Below, piece by piece: positions 17,371 through 26,679 of a stretch of DNA of 64,000 nt. Each line of letters starts with the position of its first letter. Position 1 is the first letter of the stretch. Origin of the DNA: Desulfobacterales bacterium. Lineage in GTDB: Bacteria > Desulfobacterota > Desulfobacteria > Desulfobacterales > Desulfosalsimonadaceae. The notes below the pieces were generated by a model that did not search any database, had not been told where the DNA came from, and saw nothing but the letters and a program-made list of their open reading frames with translations. The position numbers and the translations under genes are program-made. The stretch is taken from contig JAGXKN010000015.1 of NCBI GenBank assembly GCA_018335195.1, positions 1 through 64,000 on the forward strand, written 5' to 3'.

Positions 17371-18741
17371 CTATCGCAGCACCTTTTTTAGCCACTTGAG
17401 CATATTTCTGTATGGCGGCAGACGAAACGGGTTTTCAAACGGGGAAAGATTTTTCAGGATGCTTTTTTCATGGCAAAAGGTGTCAAAGCTGGCCTTGCCG
17501 TGATACCTTCCCATGCCGCTTTGCCCGATGCCGCCGAAGGGCAGGTAGGGCGTGGCGATATGGATCAGCGTATCATTGATGCACCCCCCGCCAAAGGAAA
17601 TCTCATTGAGTATACGGTTCTGCAGGTTTTTGTTCCGGGTAAACAGGTACAAGGCAAGCGGTTTTGGAAGTAAGCCGATTGCCTCAATGGCGCGGTCGGC
17701 CGAGTCATAGGAGACCACCGGCAGTATCGGCCCGAAGATTTCTTCTTCCATAAGCGGATGATTCCGGAATTCGGCATTGACAATTGTGGGGGCAAAATAA
17801 AGCCCATCCCGGTCGGTTTGTCCGCCCACGGCAATGTCGGCGCCTTCCAGCAGACCGGCCAGGCGGTCGAAATGCCGCTTGTTGATGATCCTTGGATAAT
17901 CCGGGCTTTCCTGCGGATTTCTGCCGTAAAACTCGGTAATCACCTCATCCATTCGTTTGATGAGCGCTTCCCTGATCGAATGGTGCGCCAGCAAATAATC
18001 CGGGGCGATACAAGTCTGCCCCGCATTGATGAATTTCCCGGAAACGATTCTTTTTGCCGCTGAATCCAGATCCGCATCTTCGGCAACAACGCACGGGCTT
18101 TTGCCCCCGAGTTCCAGGGTGACCGGAGTCAAGTGCCCGGCGGCCGATTCCATCACCCGGCGGCCGATTTCCGGGCTTCCGGTAAAGAAAACATAGTCCA
18201 GTTTCTGTTTAAGAAGCGCCCGGCTCGTTTCCGCGTCCCCCGTAACCGCTGTTATATAGTCGGACCGGAAATGGGTGGCAATGATTTCGCAAAGAAGTTC
18301 CGAGGTGTGCGGGGAATACTCGGAGGGTTTTATCACTGCACAGTTTCCTGCGGAAATGGCGCCAATCAGCGGGGAGACAGCCAGTTGAAAAGGGTAATTC
18401 CAAGGGGATATGACAAGGACGACGCCGTAGGGTTCCGGATATATCATGCTTTTTGCCGGGAAGTGGTAGATGGGTGTTTTTACCCGGCGGGGACGGGTCC
18501 ACTTGGGGATGTGTTTGGCAATATGTCGGATTTCATCGTAAATAATGCCGACTTCCGTTAAATAGCCTTCGTATTCGCTTTTTTTCAAATCCGCATGCAG
18601 GGCGGATAAAATTCGCTTTTCGTTTTGGGCTATGGCACTTCGAAGAATCCGGAGCTGCTGCTGTCGAAAGGAGATGCTCCGGGTCCGGCCGCTGGCAAAA
18701 AACGAGCGCTGATCCGAGATAATGGATTCGATTTCGGCCAT
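17371..18741 (-). CDS. Aldehyde dehydrogenase, class 3 type
   Basis: NAD(P)-dependent oxidation of aldehydes to acids. At 456 residues it has the short length of class 3 (fatty/aromatic) aldehyde dehydrogenases. The active site is visible: the general-base Glu in TLELGGKSP and the catalytic Cys in NAGQTCIAPDY, with SPWNYPF and FTGSPEIGRRV in the nucleotide site and PFGGIGQSGMG near the end. The start at 18741 has GGGAGG; an in-frame ATG 108 bp upstream does not. The C-terminus ends in basic and hydrophobic residues (MLKWLKKVLR), which may be a membrane anchor. Confidence 0.9.
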   Translation of the reverse strand: MAEIESIISDQRSFFASGRTRSISFRQQQLRILRSAIAQNEKRILSALHADLKKSEYEGYLTEVGIIYDEIRHIAKHIPKWTRPRRVKTPIYHFPAKSMIYPEPYGVVLVISPWNYPFQLAVSPLIGAISAGNCAVIKPSEYSPHTSELLCEIIATHFRSDYITAVTGDAETSRALLKQKLDYVFFTGSPEIGRRVMESAAGHLTPVTLELGGKSPCVVAEDADLDSAAKRIVSGKFINAGQTCIAPDYLLAHHSIREALIKRMDEVITEFYGRNPQESPDYPRIINKRHFDRLAGLLEGADIAVGGQTDRDGLYFAPTIVNAEFRNHPLMEEEIFGPILPVVSYDSADRAIEAIGLLPKPLALYLFTRNKNLQNRILNEISFGGGCINDTLIHIATPYLPFGGIGQSGMGRYHGKASFDTFCHEKSILKNLSPFENPFRLPPYRNMLKWLKKVLR

Positions 18742-18936
18742 GGTTTTTCCTCCCTGGATTTGGGTAAACAAATTCAATATAGCGTTGATTGTGCATGGGT
18801 CAAGCCGCTTTTCAAGGCGGTATGGAGCCGGATCCCCCGGCAGAGTCATTTGCCCGGCGTGCAGTGGTCCGATTTTTCAGTTGAATCCTGAAGCATGATA
18901 TGATTTAATTGATATTATTTAATAATCTCTATCTTT

Positions 18937-19887
18937 ATGATCGGTGCGAATGGAATCCGCATGTTGAGCGAAAATCCGGACTTGGCCGTTGACATCGGCG
19001 GCATTTGCTTGAAAAATCCAGTCCTGACTGCATCCGGCACCTTCGGGTACGGCGTGGAGTTTGAATCGCTTGTGGATTTGAACCGGCTCGGGGGCATTAT
19101 TGTAAAGGGCCTTTCCCTGGCACCGGCCGCGGGTAACCCGCCGCCGCGGATTGTGGAAACCGCCTCCGGAATGTTGAATGCCATCGGCCTTGAAAACATC
19201 GGGATCGATGCCTTTATTCGGGACAAGCTGCCCCGCCTGAGCGGTTATGAAACGCCGGTGATTGTCAATACCTATGCCACAGCCGAGGAGGCGTATGCCG
19301 AGCTGGCAGCCCGTATTGACAGAGAGGGTCAAATCGCCGGTATTGAGGTCAATATCTCGTGTCCGAATGTCAAGGCCGGAGGGGCGGCTTTCGGCGTTGA
19401 TCCGCAGGCAGCCGGACGCGTGGTGACAGCGGTTCGCCGGAATACGAAAAAACCCGTGATCGTCAAGCTTTCTCCGAATGTGACCGATATCGTGTGCGTG
19501 GCCCGCCGGGTGGAGGACTGCGGCGCGGATGCAGTTTCCCTGATCAATACCATCACCGGCATGGCCGTTGATATTCACACCCGCCGGCCGAAGCTGGGCA
19601 ATGTCACGGGCGGTCTTTCCGGACCGGCCATCAAGCCCGTGGCCCTGCGCATGGTCTGGCAGGTTGCAGGGGCGGTGGAGATTCCGGTGATCGGCATTGG
19701 CGGTATTCTGTCCGCAGAGGATGTGCTTGAATTTATGATTGCCGGTGCAACGGCCGTGGAAATCGGTACCGCCAATTTCGCGAACCCGCAGGTGACCATG
19801 GAAATCATTGACGGTCTTGTACAATATATGAAGACAAACAAGGTTGAACGCATTCGAGATATTGTGAAGACTTTGACCAATTGTTAA
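18937..19887 (+). CDS. pyrD: Dihydroorotate dehydrogenase, catalytic subunit (type 1B)
   Basis: Oxidises dihydroorotate to orotate in pyrimidine synthesis with FMN. The 316 residues include [13 protein letters not shown] near the start, the active-site loop [11 protein letters not shown] with the catalytic Cys of the type-1B enzymes, [10 protein letters not shown], and the FMN phosphate site IGVGGI-like ([11 protein letters not shown]). The ATG at 18961 would match family N-termini equally well (308 residues). PyrK, the usual electron-transfer partner of type 1B, is not adjacent. The next gene follows after 23 bp. Confidence 0.9.
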   Translation: MIGANGIRMLSENPDLAVDIGGICLKNPVLTASGTFGYGVEFESLVDLNRLGGIIVKGLSLAPAAGNPPPRIVETASGMLNAIGLENIGIDAFIRDKLPRLSGYETPVIVNTYATAEEAYAELAARIDREGQIAGIEVNISCPNVKAGGAAFGVDPQAAGRVVTAVRRNTKKPVIVKLSPNVTDIVCVARRVEDCGADAVSLINTITGMAVDIHTRRPKLGNVTGGLSGPAIKPVALRMVWQVAGAVEIPVIGIGGILSAEDVLEFMIAGATAVEIGTANFANPQVTMEIIDGLVQYMKTNKVERIRDIVKTLTNC

Positions 19888-19910
19888 CTGCAAAGCAAAG
19901 GAGTCAGGCC

Positions 19911-21296
19911 ATGCTGAAAAAACTCGTTGTCACAGTGCTGGCTGTATTACTGGCTGCGTCGCTGTGTCCCGCCCGTACGATTGAAGACGTGGATCTTCCG
20001 GAAACAATGGAGATCGGGGACAAAACGGTCGCGTTAAATGGCGGGGGCGTTCGCAAGTCGATGTATCTGAAAACATACGTGGGGGGGCTCTATGTGCGTG
20101 AGGCCAAAACCGGGGCCGATGAGGTGATCAATGCAGACGAACCCATGGCGATCCGGCTCCATATGATCGAGGATGTGGGCCAGCAAACCATGAAAACCGC
20201 AATTCATAATGGTTTTCGGGGGGCGACCGGCGATAATATCGAGCCGATTGAATCGGAGATTGACACATTTATGGAGTGTTTTTCAGACCCCATCAAAAAA
20301 GGCGAGGTTTTTGAATTTATATATCATACGAATCAGGGGACACAGATATACAAACAGGGCGAACTCCGTTCAACCATAGAAGGCCTTGAGTTTAAGAAAG
20401 CCATGTTCGGTATCTGGTTTTCCGATAAGCCGGCGGATGAGAAATTAAAGGAAGGAATGCTGGCCGGCGACATTCGCGTTTCCCCGGAAAAGCTCAAGCC
20501 GGAGGGCGAGACCGTCGTGGCAACGGCTGAAAAATCGGCCGAAGAAAAGGCGGCAGCAGAGAAAGAAGCAGCAGACAAGGCGAGGGCCGCAGAGGAAAAA
20601 GCCGTTGCCGCGGCAGAAAAAAAATCGGATGCCCCGGCTGCAGAATCCGGGGCTGAGGCAAAGGCGGCAGGTGAAACGGCTGCCGCGGCCGGGGCTGCCG
20701 CAGGCAAAGCCGCAGCCGGAAAGAAAAAAGACCAGCAGGTTGCTGTAAAAAAGTCCCCAGAGAAAAATCTGCCCGCGTCGGCAACTGTACAGGAAGCAGC
20801 CGCGGAAGAAACGGCTGCCCGGTCTAAGACTGAAAAACCTGAGAAAGAAAAAGCCGGGGAAAAGGCCGAGGCAGCGGCCGAAAAACAGCCTGCGGAAAAG
20901 GCCGAAAAGCAGGCCGAGGAAAAGGCCGCGCAAAAGGAACAAAAGGAGCCGGGCACCTCGGTTACCCGCGCCCAGGTGGTTGAGGAGGACATCTATTTTG
21001 ACGTAAATGATGCTTCCCTGTCGGATCAGGCCTTGGACCGGCTGGCCCGGAAAAAAGAATGGCTCAGTGCCAATCCGGATGCTTCGGTATACGTGGAGGT
21101 ATATTGCGATTACCGCGGCTCGGAGGATTACAACACTTGGCTGGCGCACAAAAGGGGCCGCAGTGTCAAGATGTACCTGGTCAATGAAGGCGTTGCCCCC
21201 GCCCGGATCCGGGTCAAGATCCGGGGTCAAGAAAAGTCTTCAGTCGGGGAAAACACGGAAAAGAGCCGTCGGGCGCATTTCGAAATCAGGGATTAA
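19911..21296 (+). CDS. Secreted chalcone-isomerase-like domain fused to OmpA-like peptidoglycan-binding domain
   Basis: A 461-residue envelope protein. Residues 1-22 are a signal peptide. Residues about 25-200 resemble the bacterial chalcone-isomerase-like domain (KTVALNGGGVRKSMYLKTYV, YVGGLYV, FWFSDKP-type end). Residues about 205-350 are an Ala/Lys/Glu-rich linker. From about 355 comes an OmpA C-terminal domain with DIYFDVNDASLSDQALDRL, YCDYRGSEDYN and LAHKRGRSVKMYL. The start has AAAGGAG. It follows pyrD by 23 bp, with no evident functional link. The linker would let the anchored OmpA part hold the first domain in the periplasm. The function is unknown. Confidence 0.8.
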   Translation: MLKKLVVTVLAVLLAASLCPARTIEDVDLPETMEIGDKTVALNGGGVRKSMYLKTYVGGLYVREAKTGADEVINADEPMAIRLHMIEDVGQQTMKTAIHNGFRGATGDNIEPIESEIDTFMECFSDPIKKGEVFEFIYHTNQGTQIYKQGELRSTIEGLEFKKAMFGIWFSDKPADEKLKEGMLAGDIRVSPEKLKPEGETVVATAEKSAEEKAAAEKEAADKARAAEEKAVAAAEKKSDAPAAESGAEAKAAGETAAAAGAAAGKAAAGKKKDQQVAVKKSPEKNLPASATVQEAAAEETAARSKTEKPEKEKAGEKAEAAAEKQPAEKAEKQAEEKAAQKEQKEPGTSVTRAQVVEEDIYFDVNDASLSDQALDRLARKKEWLSANPDASVYVEVYCDYRGSEDYNTWLAHKRGRSVKMYLVNEGVAPARIRVKIRGQEKSSVGENTEKSRRAHFEIRD

Positions 21297-21303
21297 CAGC
21301 GGC

Positions 21304-21343
21304 AAAAAAGAACCCGGGCGGAAATTTCCGCCCGGGTTCTTTG
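21304..21343. terminator. Bidirectional Rho-independent terminator
   Basis: A perfect palindrome at 21309-21340 (AGAACCCGGGCGGAAA and its complement) has an A-run on its left and TTTT-like sequence on its right, so it can end both the CHI-OmpA gene and the convergent leuA operon. Confidence 0.85.
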
Positions 21344-21357
21344 TCAAAGCACGGCGG

Positions 21358-22896
21358 CTATACAGACTCGGCCTTGCGCGGCGGGTGGCTTTTGAGATAT
21401 TCTAGCCGGTTTAAGCCGTTGATATAAGCATACGCGCTGGCCGTGATAATATCCGGGTCCGCCCCGCGGCCCAGCGCGATCACGTCGCTTTCCTTCAGCC
21501 GAACCGAGACCTCGCCCTGGGCGTCGGTGCCGCCTGTCAGGGCGTTTACCGAAAAGCGCATCAACTGGGATTCGGTCCCCGTGAGATCCGAAATGGCATT
21601 GAACACCGCGTCAATCGGACCGTTGCCGCTTCCCGTGCAGAACGTTTCATTGCCGTTGATCACCATTTTTACCGTGGCCGTGGGCATCACCGTGGTGCCA
21701 GCCGTGACGTGCAGGTAGGTCAGCGAATAGATATCCGCGGTCCGCAGCACCCCTTCGTTGACAAGGGCTTCGAGGTCCTCGTCGAGCACGACCTTTTTCT
21801 TGTCCGCCAGCTCCTTGAATTTCTTGAAAACCAGCTTGAGTTCCTCTTCCGAGAGATCATAGCCGATATTCTGGAGGTGCTTGTGCAGCGCGTGCTTTCC
21901 GGAATGCTTGCCCATGACCATTCGGCTCGTTGTCAGGCCGATGGTTTCGGGTTTCATGATTTCATAGGTCATGGGGTTCTGGAGCACGCCGTGCTGGTGA
22001 ATTCCCGCTTCGTGAGCAAAGGCGTTGGCCCCCACGACCGCCTTGTTGGGCTGCACCATAAGCCCGGTAATCATGCTTACCAGCCGGCTGACACGGTAGA
22101 TGCGCGTGGTCTCGATCCCGGTGGTCACCGGCAGATAAGTGGGCCGGGTGTTTAACGTCATCACCAGCTCTTCCAGGGAGGTGTTGCCGGCCCGCTCACC
22201 GATTCCGTTGATGGTGACCTCCGCCTGCCGGGCCCCGTTTTCAATTGCCGCCAGTGTATTGGCGGTGGCCAGCCCCAGGTCGTTGTGACAGTGCACGCTC
22301 AGAATCCCCTTGTCCATATTCGGGGTGTTTTTCCGGACATAGGCCACCAGTTCCCCGAATTCATGGGGAATTGCATAGCCGACAGTGTCCGGGAGGTTCA
22401 CGGTCTTGGCCCCGGCGTCAATAACCGCTTCAAATACCCGGCAGAGGAAGTCCGGGTCGGTTCGGGAGCCGTCTTCAGCTGAAAATTCGATGTTCCCGGT
22501 AAGGCTGTGGGCATATTTTATCGCGTCCACGGCGCTTTTGACCACCTCTTCCCTGGACATGTTGAGCTTGTACTGCATGTGAATATCCGAGGTGGCCAGG
22601 AAAATGTGGATTCTTGGGTGGGCTGCATGGCTGATCGCCTTCCAGGCCCGGTCAATGTCGTGCACCGAGGCCCGGGCCAGGGCAACCACTTCCGCGTTGA
22701 CCACCTTCTGGGCCACTTCCGCGACCGCTTCAAAATCGCCTTCAGAGGCAGCGGGAAACCCGGCTTCCAGGGCGTCCACGCCCAGTTTTTCGAGCTGGGT
22801 GGCAATCCGTACCTTTTCGGCCTTGTTCATGCTCGCCCCGGGCGACTGCTCTCCGTCGCGCAGGGTGGTGTCAAATATATATACCTTCTCTTTCAT
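21358..22896 (-). CDS. leuA: 2-isopropylmalate synthase
   Basis: Condenses acetyl-CoA with 2-oxoisovalerate, the committed leucine step. The 512-residue protein has the DRE-TIM signature DTTLRDGEQSPGASM, the metal-binding HCHNDLGLA, and NGIGERAGNTSLEE. The C-terminal LeuA dimer domain (about 385-512), site of leucine feedback, is present with GNGPIDAVFNAI. It is the last gene of the ilvD-B-N-C-cimA-leuA unit. The closely related cimA lies just upstream; the Q-S-P-G-A-S version of the first motif separates LeuA from CimA here. Confidence 0.93.
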   Translation of the reverse strand: MKEKVYIFDTTLRDGEQSPGASMNKAEKVRIATQLEKLGVDALEAGFPAASEGDFEAVAEVAQKVVNAEVVALARASVHDIDRAWKAISHAAHPRIHIFLATSDIHMQYKLNMSREEVVKSAVDAIKYAHSLTGNIEFSAEDGSRTDPDFLCRVFEAVIDAGAKTVNLPDTVGYAIPHEFGELVAYVRKNTPNMDKGILSVHCHNDLGLATANTLAAIENGARQAEVTINGIGERAGNTSLEELVMTLNTRPTYLPVTTGIETTRIYRVSRLVSMITGLMVQPNKAVVGANAFAHEAGIHQHGVLQNPMTYEIMKPETIGLTTSRMVMGKHSGKHALHKHLQNIGYDLSEEELKLVFKKFKELADKKKVVLDEDLEALVNEGVLRTADIYSLTYLHVTAGTTVMPTATVKMVINGNETFCTGSGNGPIDAVFNAISDLTGTESQLMRFSVNALTGGTDAQGEVSVRLKESDVIALGRGADPDIITASAYAYINGLNRLEYLKSHPPRKAESV

Positions 22897-22987
22897 ACGG
22901 GTACTCCTGGGTCGATATGATCTGTAAATCCGAATTTTGTTTTAAATTACCGGAACTTTGAAATCCGCATGTGCGCTATTGCTGGGT

Positions 22988-24583
22988 CTAGTCGCTGCCG
23001 TTTGTGACTTTGGCCAGTTTGTACTGGAAGCTGTCTGCCAGGGCCTGCCAGCTGGCCTCGATGATGTCCTCCGAGACCCCGATGGTGCTCCAGATGGCCT
23101 CTTCATCCCGGGAGTCAATGAGCACCCGGACCTTGGATCCGGTGCCTCCGCGGCCGTCAAGTACCCGGACCTTGAAGTCCACCAGGTGCACCGGATCGAG
23201 CACGTTGCGATAGACGTTGTTCAATGCCTTGCGCAGGGAATTGTCCAGCGCGCTGACCGGGCCGTGGCCCTCTGCTGCCGTGATTTCCTCGATTCCGTCC
23301 ACGTTGATCTTGATCAGGGCATTGGAGTAGCAGGGCCGGTCTTTTTCCTTTTCCACGGTCACCCGGAAGGACTCGAGATCAAAGCACGGTTTGAACTGAT
23401 CGGTGAGTTTTTCCATCAGGATGCGCAGAGAGCCGTCTGCCACGTCATACTGGTATCCCTCCTGTTCCAGGCGCTTGACCGTGTTGACGATCTCGGCATA
23501 GTCGTAGCCGTTCTCATCCACCGGAAATCCGAGTTCCCGGGCCTTGTACTTGATATTGCCCTTGCCGGCCATGTCAGAGATCAGCACCCGCCGTTTGTTG
23601 CCCACCAGTTCGGGGTCAATGTGCTCGTAGGAACGGGATTCCTTCATAATGGCATCCACGTGCAGGCCGCCTTTGTGGGTAAAGGCGCTTTTGCCCACAA
23701 ATGGCCGGCTGTTGACCGGCGTCATGTTTGCCGTCTCGCTGACAAACAGGGAAACTTTCTGAAGCTTGGCCAGGTTCTCATCAGAGACGCACGGATGCCC
23801 CATCTTGAGTTTGAGAATCGGGATAATCGATGTCAGGTCCGCATTGCCGCATCTTTCTCCGTACCCGTTGATGGTGCCCTGCACGACCGTGGCCCCGGCG
23901 CGCACGGCCGTGATGCTGTTTGCCACGGCCAGGTTGGAATCATTGTGGGTATGGATCCCGATGTGCATCGGCCTGTCGGCGGTCTTTTCAATCACTGCGC
24001 TGATATCCCGGATAATTTCTTCGATTTCGTGGGGCAGGGCGCCGCCGTTGGTATCGCAGAGCACCACGGCATCGGCGCCGCCCTTTACCGCGGCCTCAAT
24101 GGTTTGGGCCGCGTATTCGGGGTTTTCCTTGTAGCCGTCAAAGAAATGCTCGGCATCATAGTGGACCTCGATTCCGTTGTCCTTCAAGTAGGCCACGGAA
24201 TTGCGTATCATTTCCAGGTTTTCCTCCATGGGAACGCCAAGGATTTTGTTTACATGCAGATCCCAGCTTTTGCCGACAACCGTGCCCACCTGCGCCGCGC
24301 TTTCAAGGATGGCTTTGAGATGGACGTCGTCTTTGGGCGCCACGCCGTTCTTGTGCGTGGAGCCGAAGGCCGCCATCCGGGCATGCTCAAAAGGCTCTTT
24401 TGCAGCCATCTGGAAGAATTCCCAATCCTTGGCCGAAGCCCCGGGCCATCCGCCCTCGATATAGTGGATGCCCAGTTCATCGAGCTTTCTGGCAATCTTA
24501 AGTTTGTCCTGGGCCGTGAAATTGATCTTTTCACCCTGGGTGCCGTCTCTTAATGTGGTGTCGTAGAGCAGTATGGATTCCAT
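22988..24583 (-). CDS. cimA: (R)-citramalate synthase
   Basis: Condenses acetyl-CoA with pyruvate to citramalate, the threonine-independent route to isoleucine. The 531 residues start MESILLYDTTLRDGTQGEKI; the TQGE version of the signature and EGGWPGA are typical of this CimA group. HTHNDSNLA and NGYGERCGNAD supply metal and substrate sites, and a LeuA-type regulatory domain ends the protein. The ATG at 24583 has a GAAGG ribosome site; the frame runs upstream through a repeat island and is not coding there. It implies that isoleucine is made from pyruvate. Confidence 0.92.
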   Translation of the reverse strand: MESILLYDTTLRDGTQGEKINFTAQDKLKIARKLDELGIHYIEGGWPGASAKDWEFFQMAAKEPFEHARMAAFGSTHKNGVAPKDDVHLKAILESAAQVGTVVGKSWDLHVNKILGVPMEENLEMIRNSVAYLKDNGIEVHYDAEHFFDGYKENPEYAAQTIEAAVKGGADAVVLCDTNGGALPHEIEEIIRDISAVIEKTADRPMHIGIHTHNDSNLAVANSITAVRAGATVVQGTINGYGERCGNADLTSIIPILKLKMGHPCVSDENLAKLQKVSLFVSETANMTPVNSRPFVGKSAFTHKGGLHVDAIMKESRSYEHIDPELVGNKRRVLISDMAGKGNIKYKARELGFPVDENGYDYAEIVNTVKRLEQEGYQYDVADGSLRILMEKLTDQFKPCFDLESFRVTVEKEKDRPCYSNALIKINVDGIEEITAAEGHGPVSALDNSLRKALNNVYRNVLDPVHLVDFKVRVLDGRGGTGSKVRVLIDSRDEEAIWSTIGVSEDIIEASWQALADSFQYKLAKVTNGSD

Positions 24584-24673
24584 GGGAACCTTCTTTTTTC
24601 TGTTATTGAATGTTTCTGTCTGATTTCGCATTACAGACTTTGAATCAAGACATTGTATGTTTACAGAACATAA

Positions 24674-24813
24674 ACACGAAGCACGAAATCCGAAACAATA
24701 CTGAAGGATCAAAATTCAAACGGCACAAACAAATACGACGGTTCGTAGTCAGTTGTTTCGGAAATTTGGCATTCGAATTTGTTTCGGATTTTGAATTTCG
24801 ATATTCGTGCTTG
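24674..24813. repeat. CGAAATCCGAA-type inverted-repeat island between ilvC and cimA
   Basis: The left arm reads AAGCACGAAATCCGAAACAA and the right arm, read on the other strand, starts AAGCACGAATATCGAAATTC and contains AAATCCGAAACAAATTCGAA, so the 140 bp form an imperfect palindrome. It lies inside an operon, 9 bp from the end of ilvC, and would be transcribed. Confidence 0.6.
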
Positions 24814-24821
24814 CAAAGTTA

Positions 24822-25874
24822 TTATTTCCCCCGGCGTTCCGGCCGCAGAGAACGGACCGTTGCGCCGGTGGTCCACATTTCGGAGTTCTTGATAACATCG
24901 AGTTCCCGGGTCAGCTTTTCCCGGTAATCCGGTGTGCTGTTGGCCTCCAGTACCCGTTGAGTCTCTTTTCCGGAGGCAACGCTCTGGTACAGCTCTTCAA
25001 AGAGCGGTTCCACCCGGTCCCGGAACCTTGGTGCCCAGTCCAGGGCTCCGCGCTGGGCCGTGGTGCTGCAGTTGGAAAACATCCAGTCCATGCCGTTTTC
25101 GTCCACCAGCCGGATCAGGCTCTGTGTGAGCTCCTCAACGGTCTCGTTAAAGGCCTCGCTGGGGCTGTGGCCGTGCTTGCGCAGGGTGTTGTACTGGGCT
25201 TCCATGACCCCGGCCAGACATCCCATGAGCACGCCCCGCTCGCCGGTGAGGTCGCTGAAAACCTCCTTTTCAAAAGTCGTGGGAAACAGGTATCCCGACC
25301 CCACGGCAATGCCCAGGGCCAGGGCTCGCTCCCGGGCGCGGCCGGTGTAATCCTGGTGGATGGCAAAGCTGGAATTAATCCCGCGGCCCTCCAGGAAGTT
25401 TTTGCGCACGCTGGTGCCCGAGCCCTTGGGGGCGACCATGATCACGTCCACGAAATCCGGCGGGATCACCTCGGTCTGATCCTTGTAGACAATGGAAAAG
25501 CCGTGGGAGAAATAAAGGGCGTCGCCTTTGTTCAAGCACTCCTTGATCTGCGGCCATGTGGCGACCTGGCCGGCATCGGACATCAGTTCCATGATGATCG
25601 TGCCGCGTTTGGCCGCCTCTTCTAAGGGGAAAAGGGTTTCACCGGGCACAAAACCGTCGGAAATCGCTTTTTGCCAGTATTCATCGCCTTCGAGCTGGCC
25701 CACGATGACCGCAAGACCGTTTTCCTTGAGATTCAGCGCCTGGGCGGGCCCCTGCACCCCGTAGCCGAGCACCACGATGGTTTCGTCTTTCAAGACTTCC
25801 CGGGCCTTTTCCATGGTAAATTCATCTGATGTGATGACTTCTTCCTCTACACCGCCAAAATTCAGCTTTGCCAT
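24822..25874 (-). CDS. ilvC: Ketol-acid reductoisomerase
   Basis: Isomerises and reduces acetolactate or acetohydroxybutyrate in valine/isoleucine synthesis. At 350 residues it is a class I enzyme. The Rossmann loop is VVLGYGVQGPAQALNL (about 34-49). Acidic metal ligands are in KGDALYFSHG-following segments and DLTGERGVLMG with E-x3 partners downstream. The cofactor-specificity loop reads GQLEGDEYW (59-67), where NADPH-dependent class I enzymes usually have GLR-GS-S-W. Loss of the Arg and Ser and gain of acidic residues suggests NADH preference (inference from engineering studies of this loop). Confidence 0.92.
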   Translation of the reverse strand: MAKLNFGGVEEEVITSDEFTMEKAREVLKDETIVVLGYGVQGPAQALNLKENGLAVIVGQLEGDEYWQKAISDGFVPGETLFPLEEAAKRGTIIMELMSDAGQVATWPQIKECLNKGDALYFSHGFSIVYKDQTEVIPPDFVDVIMVAPKGSGTSVRKNFLEGRGINSSFAIHQDYTGRARERALALGIAVGSGYLFPTTFEKEVFSDLTGERGVLMGCLAGVMEAQYNTLRKHGHSPSEAFNETVEELTQSLIRLVDENGMDWMFSNCSTTAQRGALDWAPRFRDRVEPLFEELYQSVASGKETQRVLEANSTPDYREKLTRELDVIKNSEMWTTGATVRSLRPERRGK

Positions 25875-25966
25875 TTTTCATTCCTCCCTTGTATTCAGTT
25901 GTTGAAATCTTGTCCTCTGGGCTGGCCATGGGAAATTCGGTCAAGCCCTTGATATCCTTCAGCCAT

Positions 25967-26137
25967 AAATCCGAAGCACGAAATCCGAAATCCGAGACAA
26001 TACCCAATGATCCAAATTCAAATGTTCCAAACAGCCCCGGAGTCACAGGGGCAAATGTTTTCAAAACTTGAGCTCCGGTTTTTTTCCCGATGGGGGATGC
26101 TTCGCGGGAATTTCGATATTCGGATTTCGAATTTTTT
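25967..26137. repeat. CGAAATCCGAA-type inverted-repeat island between ilvN and ilvC
   Basis: Begins AAATCCGAAGCACGAAATCC and ends TTTCGATATTCGGATTTCGA, inverted arms around a core with GATCCAAATTCAAATG. The right half has GGGGGATGCTTCGCGGGAAT, also seen as its complement-like version in the islands at 41436 and 61610. It is intra-operonic. Confidence 0.6.
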
Positions 26138-26143
26138 GCGTTG

Positions 26144-26638
26144 TTATTTGTTTTCCCGGGGCAGGGCCACGCCGCCGGTGCGTGCGATTTCCCGGATGCC
26201 AAAAGGTTTGAACAGGTTCAGAACCGCGTTGATTTTCTCCGTGTCCCCCTCGACCTTAACGGTAAAATGTTCAATCCCCACGTCCACCACCTGGCCGCGG
26301 AAAATGTCGGATATACGAAGGATTTCCGCGCGGTGCTCGGATCTGGCGTTTACCTTGATCAGGGCCATTTCCCGCTGCACGTATTTCGTGCCCGTCAGAT
26401 CGCTGACCTTGATGACGTTGATGAGCTTGTTGAGCTGTTTGTTGATCTGCTCGACGATCATCGGGCTGCCCTTGGTGACCATCGTAATGCGGGATATGGA
26501 CGGATCCACGGTTTCGGCCACGCTCAGGCTTTCAATGTTATATCCCCGTCCGGAAAACAGGCCGGTAATCCGGGAGAGCACGCCCGGTTCGTTGTCCACG
26601 AGAATGGAGAGCAAATGTCTTTTTTCGGTCATGGTCAA
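26144..26638 (-). CDS. ilvN: Acetolactate synthase, small (regulatory) subunit
   Basis: Regulatory partner of IlvB. The 164-residue size is that of the IlvH/IlvN long form: an N-terminal ACT domain (LLSILVDNEPGVLSRITGLFSGRGYNIESL, shown here only by its key segments VDNEPGVLSRI and RGYNIESLSV) that binds valine, and a C-terminal ALS_ss_C domain ending KPFGIREIARTG. It starts 41 bp after ilvB ends and precedes ilvC in the same operon. Valine feedback of acetohydroxyacid synthase is expected. Confidence 0.92.
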   Translation of the reverse strand: MTMTEKRHLLSILVDNEPGVLSRITGLFSGRGYNIESLSVAETVDPSISRITMVTKGSPMIVEQINKQLNKLINVIKVSDLTGTKYVQREMALIKVNARSEHRAEILRISDIFRGQVVDVGIEHFTVKVEGDTEKINAVLNLFKPFGIREIARTGGVALPRENK

Positions 26639-26679
26639 ATCCTTTTCAACCCGCGTTCACTGTTTCAGGCAAGCTGTTT

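Noticed and set aside
20333-21230. Ser/Ala/Phe- or Phe/Leu/Gly-rich open frames opposite the OmpA fusion
   Set aside because: They are the antisense reading of the Ala/Lys/Glu-rich linker.
22958-24553. 531-residue open frame on the plus strand opposite cimA
   Set aside because: No recognisable motif; cimA on the other strand has complete family signatures.
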